Below are positions 60,784 through 64,000 of a DNA stretch of 64,000 nucleotides, one piece after another (position 1 is the first letter of the stretch; every line of letters starts with the position of its first letter). The translations under genes were made by a program, and so were the position numbers. The stretch covers positions 927,462-991,461 of the forward strand of contig JACPIK010000002.1 in assembly GCA_016188115.1 (NCBI GenBank), read 5' to 3'. Origin of the DNA: Candidatus Woesearchaeota archaeon. Its GTDB lineage: Archaea > Nanobdellota > Nanobdellia > Woesearchaeales > GW2011-AR9. The notes beneath the pieces are model-generated. The model was given only the letters and a program-made list of their open reading frames with translations, had not been told where the DNA came from and searched no databases.

Positions 60784-62067
60784 GTGCCTAATCTCACCCA
60801 AACCAAAGTAATAGCTGGCAAGAATGTTACAATCACTTTTATCTTTAAAAAATACAAAGCCCACCACCTTACAGCTGATCTTGAAGAACTTAAAGTACTT
60901 CAACAAAAACAAGGTGCTCAGCGAATTGGCAAAGTACTTAATAATGCACTCGAAAAAGAAGAACTAGATCTTCGTTGGCTTAATGTTAAAAATTGGGTTC
61001 CTATCCCTTATCAGAATTTTATTGAACATGTCACCAGTTTCTTTCCCAAAGTACTCTTCAATATCATCGAACAAAACCCCTATTTCATTGTAGGGGAACA
61101 ATTAGTAATGGAATTTAGAATTATACACATCAAAGATCGAGGGTATTACCATGAACACAAAGTCGCTGAAAAGAAAAGTGACGAAGGATCAGACATAGAA
61201 CACGCTTTGTTTGATATCTCTGGATTATGGCTACTGCAAACTATCGCAGCACCATGGTTTTATCTTAAGAAAATTGATTTTGAATACATTTATCGATATT
61301 ACCTCCACGAACTTACTCATCACTATGATTTCTCAAACCAGCAGGTAGCCAGAATTCAAGCCGCTCAAAAAGCCAAAGAACCAAAAATACTAGGTCCAAA
61401 GCTTCTCTATGGCCAAGCAGAATTCGTAAAGAAGTACACTCGTTACTGTACTGTTCCAGCAGTTCCTTTCATCTATCAATCTATTTTCAATTTACGAATT
61501 GAGGGTATCGCTGACTTCAACGTACGACGTGTATCTGGGACTTTTAATATTGAACGAAGTGCACTCAAAGAGTATAATGAGAATTTGATTAATCTCACAT
61601 TAAAAACAAAAGTACAAGACGCCGAAAGTTTCTATGGAGATAAAGTTGCATATAATCTCACTGCTGGAGGAGAACTAACCAGTGGAAGACAAATGTGCCT
61701 ATGTATTATGCTCGCAATAGCCAGAATAACAAATATACCCTACAAGCTTCAAGTCGTGATGTGGACCAGAAAAAGACCGTACGAAAACGCCAACAAAGCA
61801 AATTGGAACGAACTACTTTCCACCTACAAAACCATCTATGTTACAAATGTTTCTACACAACTCATTGACACTGCCATCGCAAAAATTCAATCTCTCACAC
61901 CCGAAGGATTTATTGAAGAATATGAAAAAGCCTGTCAAGTTCTTGGTATAACAAAAGAAGAATATAAAGTCATGACCACAAAGCGCATGTTAGGATTACG
62001 CCAGCTTGCCATTGATAATTATCTTACACAACGAAAAGCATTGAGAAAGAGAAAAGGATTTGAATAA
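60784..62067 (+). CDS. Predicted zinc metallopeptidase-like protein (HExxH)
   Basis: HELTH (175-179, in YYLHELTHHYDFSN) is an HExxH zinc-binding motif, and RIEGIADF (about 238-244) supplies a possible third ligand Glu240, a gluzincin-like arrangement. The rest shows no known domain I can name. The frame starts with GTG at 60784; an in-frame TGA lies at 60775-60777. TTAATAA (about 60753-60760) is centred about 26 bases upstream, which supports a leaderless GTG start. Substrate unknown; length 427. Confidence 0.75.
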   Translation: MPNLTQTKVIAGKNVTITFIFKKYKAHHLTADLEELKVLQQKQGAQRIGKVLNNALEKEELDLRWLNVKNWVPIPYQNFIEHVTSFFPKVLFNIIEQNPYFIVGEQLVMEFRIIHIKDRGYYHEHKVAEKKSDEGSDIEHALFDISGLWLLQTIAAPWFYLKKIDFEYIYRYYLHELTHHYDFSNQQVARIQAAQKAKEPKILGPKLLYGQAEFVKKYTRYCTVPAVPFIYQSIFNLRIEGIADFNVRRVSGTFNIERSALKEYNENLINLTLKTKVQDAESFYGDKVAYNLTAGGELTSGRQMCLCIMLAIARITNIPYKLQVVMWTRKRPYENANKANWNELLSTYKTIYVTNVSTQLIDTAIAKIQSLTPEGFIEEYEKACQVLGITKEEYKVMTTKRMLGLRQLAIDNYLTQRKALRKRKGFE

Positions 62068-62085
62068 AAAGAAATGAAAGAAAAT

Positions 62086-62448
62086 TTATTGAATTCCCCG
62101 TTCATCAAGATATAATTTTCGTGTAAGAGCGCGAATTTTCTGTCGTAAACTCAACTCTTCCTTTTCGAGTCTATGTAGTTCAGCAATTACTGCTTTATTG
62201 TTAGCTCTGGCAACTGGCATCATTCGTGGACCTACCCTTTGAGGAAAACGATATTTCGTTTCACACTGTTTAATTTCTACCAACTTCCCTTCATACTGAC
62301 GCATTAAATCTTGAAGACCAGCGAGATCATCATGAATTTCCCCAGCTTTTCCCATTTGTTTTTGAAGAACATCTACTCCCTCTTGGAGTTTGCCTAACTC
62401 AAACTTTTTTACAGCACCTTTTAAATCATCGCGAGAAAAAAATCCCAT
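62086..62448 (-). CDS. Hypothetical coiled-coil protein, 120 aa
   Basis: The N-terminus MGFFSRDDLKGAVKKFELGKLQEGVDVLQKQMGKAGEIHDDLAGLQDLMRQYEGKLVEI is helical and charged, and the C-terminal half (HRLEKEELSLRQKIRALTRKLYL) is a likely coiled-coil. A GAGGTGA site lies eight bases before the ATG. No family recognised. Convergent with the metallopeptidase gene; the 17-base tandem repeat lies just upstream. Confidence 0.7.
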   Translation of the reverse strand: MGFFSRDDLKGAVKKFELGKLQEGVDVLQKQMGKAGEIHDDLAGLQDLMRQYEGKLVEIKQCETKYRFPQRVGPRMMPVARANNKAVIAELHRLEKEELSLRQKIRALTRKLYLDERGIQ

Positions 62449-62466
62449 CTAATCTTCACCTCTTCT

Positions 62467-62527
62467 ATTCTTCTATCTTAAATATTCTTCTATCTTAAAT
62501 ATTCTTCTATCTTAAATATTCTTCTAT
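62467..62527. repeat. 17-base tandem repeat, three full copies plus part of a fourth
   Basis: The unit ATTCTTCTATCTTAAAT repeats at 62467-62483, 62484-62500 and 62501-62517, with a truncated fourth to 62527. It lies between the divergent coiled-coil and TraB genes. Each full copy contains TTAAAT, a TATA-like element. Confidence 0.9.
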
Positions 62528-62608
62528 CCCAAACAAGTCGCAACTACCATTCTAAATTAACTATCAACCTCCACAACTCTTATAACCTTCTATTCCTCAA
62601 ACATCCCC

Positions 62609-63295
62609 ATGCCCTACCTTCTCCTAGGAACGTCCCACATCGCGCAACAAAGTATCGATGAGATTAAACACGCAGTAGACTCGTTCCAGCCAGATATCAT
62701 CGCCGTAGAACTCGACAAAGAACGTGCCCACTCCTTACTCACCAACGCCGAAACGAACATCCCTCTCTCCGCCATACGTGTCATCGGCGTGCGCGGCTAT
62801 CTCTTTGCCAAGATTGCCCACACCGTTCAACAAAAGCTCGGCAAAAGCATTGGCATTGCGCCAGGAAGCGAAATGAAGACCGCACTCACTCTTGCCAAAG
62901 AACAAAAGAAAAATGTTGCTTTAATCGACCAACCTATCCGTATTACTCTCAAAAATTTCTCTAAAACATTAACCTGGAAAGAAAAAGGTCGCTTCGCAAT
63001 GGATATCATCAAAGGAATTATCTCACCAGAAAAAGAACTCGAAAAATCTGGCTTTAAAGACATCGATTTGCGTAAAGTACCTCAACAAGAATTCATTGAA
63101 AAAATGATCGAGCATCTTCGTGTACGTTACCCTTCATTATACAAAGTACTTATCGACGACCGCAACCACTACATGGTTAAAGCATTAGTCAAGATCCTGC
63201 GAACACATCCTGAAAAAAAGGTTCTCGTAATCGTGGGAGCAGGACATCTCAAAGGCATGAAAGAACTTTTGCTCAAGATTGAGATCATAACATAA
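62609..63295 (+). CDS. TraB/PrgY-family protein
   Basis: TraB-family motifs are present: LLGTSHIAQQSIDEI (GTSH), IIAVELDKERAHSLL (the E residue), DDRNHYMVKALV (the RN...M block) and VLVIVGAGHLKGM (GxxH near the C-terminus). The family is related to the Tiki/EreA-like putative metalloproteases and includes the PrgY pheromone-shutdown proteins. At 228 residues it consists of the conserved domain only and lacks the C-terminal membrane part found in PrgY. Its role in archaea is unknown. Confidence 0.85.
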   Translation: MPYLLLGTSHIAQQSIDEIKHAVDSFQPDIIAVELDKERAHSLLTNAETNIPLSAIRVIGVRGYLFAKIAHTVQQKLGKSIGIAPGSEMKTALTLAKEQKKNVALIDQPIRITLKNFSKTLTWKEKGRFAMDIIKGIISPEKELEKSGFKDIDLRKVPQQEFIEKMIEHLRVRYPSLYKVLIDDRNHYMVKALVKILRTHPEKKVLVIVGAGHLKGMKELLLKIEIIT

Positions 63296-63353
63296 TTCTA
63301 AATCTATCAATTCAACACTAAAGCTTAAAAGTGAGGGTCTTGCCACTCTTAAT

Positions 63354-63974
63354 ATGGAATTACTACATCTTCTCAAGGGCAGTGGATTTGGAATCTATAC
63401 ATTCACACCAATGACGCAAGACCTCGTTCCAGCACTCGAACGAAAAATAGCATTAGGAGATGAACTTACTCCTCGGGAAGTAGAAAAAGCAACATTGGCA
63501 TTTGGATTAATACCTACTAAAAATGCTGGATATCTCCCTTCTCAAAATTACAAAGAGTGCGGCAGACTAGAAGGTATTAGTCTTGAATTTGAATTTCCTA
63601 TTAACCAAGATTACAAATATGGCGATTTATATCTCTTTAAATCAACTATTTTTGGAGAAAGTGAACGAATTGCAACTTTTCGAATTCGAACAGTAAACGG
63701 GTATAAAGCACCCGATGAACTCGATTTGAGAGTTCAAGAATCTGGAAAAGGTGAAAAAACACCAATACAAGGATTACAACCACTAACACTTATCACACGT
63801 TGCCAAGAAGAGATTACCCAATATGGAATAGCTCAAGTTCATCTTCTAAAAAGTATTCTAAGATTGTACCAACATACCAATTCACCTACGCCTCTTTCTC
63901 CTGTTGAAGATGAGTTTGGAGAGTTAGATTTAGGAGAAGAACCACCAATAGCAAACATCCGAACAATTTGTTAA
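63354..63974 (+). CDS. Hypothetical protein, 206 aa
   Basis: The ATG at 63354 has TTAAAAG about 26 bases upstream, so a leaderless transcript is likely. The protein is soluble with no signal peptide. GDLYLFKSTIFGESERIATFRIRTV suggests beta strands. The C-terminus is acidic (EDEFGELDLGEE). Family unknown. Confidence 0.7.
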   Translation: MELLHLLKGSGFGIYTFTPMTQDLVPALERKIALGDELTPREVEKATLAFGLIPTKNAGYLPSQNYKECGRLEGISLEFEFPINQDYKYGDLYLFKSTIFGESERIATFRIRTVNGYKAPDELDLRVQESGKGEKTPIQGLQPLTLITRCQEEITQYGIAQVHLLKSILRLYQHTNSPTPLSPVEDEFGELDLGEEPPIANIRTIC

Positions 63975-64000
63975 CAAACCAACACAAAATAGTCCAAATT

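Noticed and set aside
60501-60857. A minus-strand frame of 118 codons over the hairpin region
   Set aside because: It reads through the double-hairpin repeats and GC-rich core; composition follows the repeats and no promoter or conserved motif supports it.

Overview
The window is AT-rich archaeal chromosome, most likely from a DPANN-type archaeon (Woesearchaeales-like is my best guess, made from gene content only). The evidence for Archaea is a complete archaeal S10-spc ribosomal superoperon, archaeal/eukaryotic-type ribosomal proteins (eS19, eL31, eL39, eS1, eL14, eL34, eL32, eL19, eS4), Cbf5, Nop5-fibrillarin, Pelota, RfcS, an Rpp29-type RNase P protein, an eIF1-like SUI1 protein and archaeal PheS/PheT. 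Many genes have a TATA box centred about 26 bases upstream of the start codon, which means leaderless transcripts. No rRNA, tRNA, CRISPR array or complete insertion sequence was recognised.

Layout. 1-2169: envelope lipoprotein (cut by the left edge) and an unknown protein. 2254-2816: antitoxin-toxin pair. 2872-3873: eS19-eL39-eL31. 3914-8429: Hanks-type kinase, Cbf5, HAD phosphatase, metallophosphoesterase, eS1. 8740-10218: class II glutamine amidotransferase, glutaredoxin, deoxyribosyltransferase-like protein. 10276-14429: envelope cluster. 14598-17925: YqeG/GEP4-like phosphatase, Pelota, TrmB-like regulator, Nudix hydrolase. 17943-20836: divergent dihydroorotase and a fused OPRT-OMP decarboxylase, giving three late steps of UMP synthesis. 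20882-23710: double beta-propeller surface protein. 24046-28307: a small Cys-containing protein, then PheS-Yip1-PheT. 28308-34726: HTH-repeat protein, eL14-eL34, an EMC3/Oxa1-type membrane protein, an unknown protein, an NtrC-like AAA+ protein and SecY. 33314-47988: superoperon from uL3 to SecY, on the minus strand. 48237-64000: Nop5-MazG-fibrillarin, an M20 peptidase, ferredoxin, two more lipoproteins of the envelope family, RfcS, MscS, a PRC-barrel protein, a gluzincin-like protein and TraB.

The least expected signal is a repeated double-hairpin element found three times, with six hairpins in all. Each copy has two hairpins with a constant AGAAA/TTTCT (or near-identical) base, variable but always complementary upper stems, and a self-complementary joint TTTCTG-YR-CAGAAA. 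One copy sits between uL2 and uS19 and supplies the uL2 stop codon. Two copies flank a GC-rich, strongly foldable core at 60544-60648. Direct repeats beside the copies suggest mobility. Other notable items are a structured leader of about 180 bases before the superoperon, an NtrC-type AAA+ protein whose sigma-54-contacting GAFTGA loop is replaced, a UMP synthase fusion that keeps a ribosome-binding site and ATG at its junction, and a surface protein made of two position-matched seven-bladed propellers.
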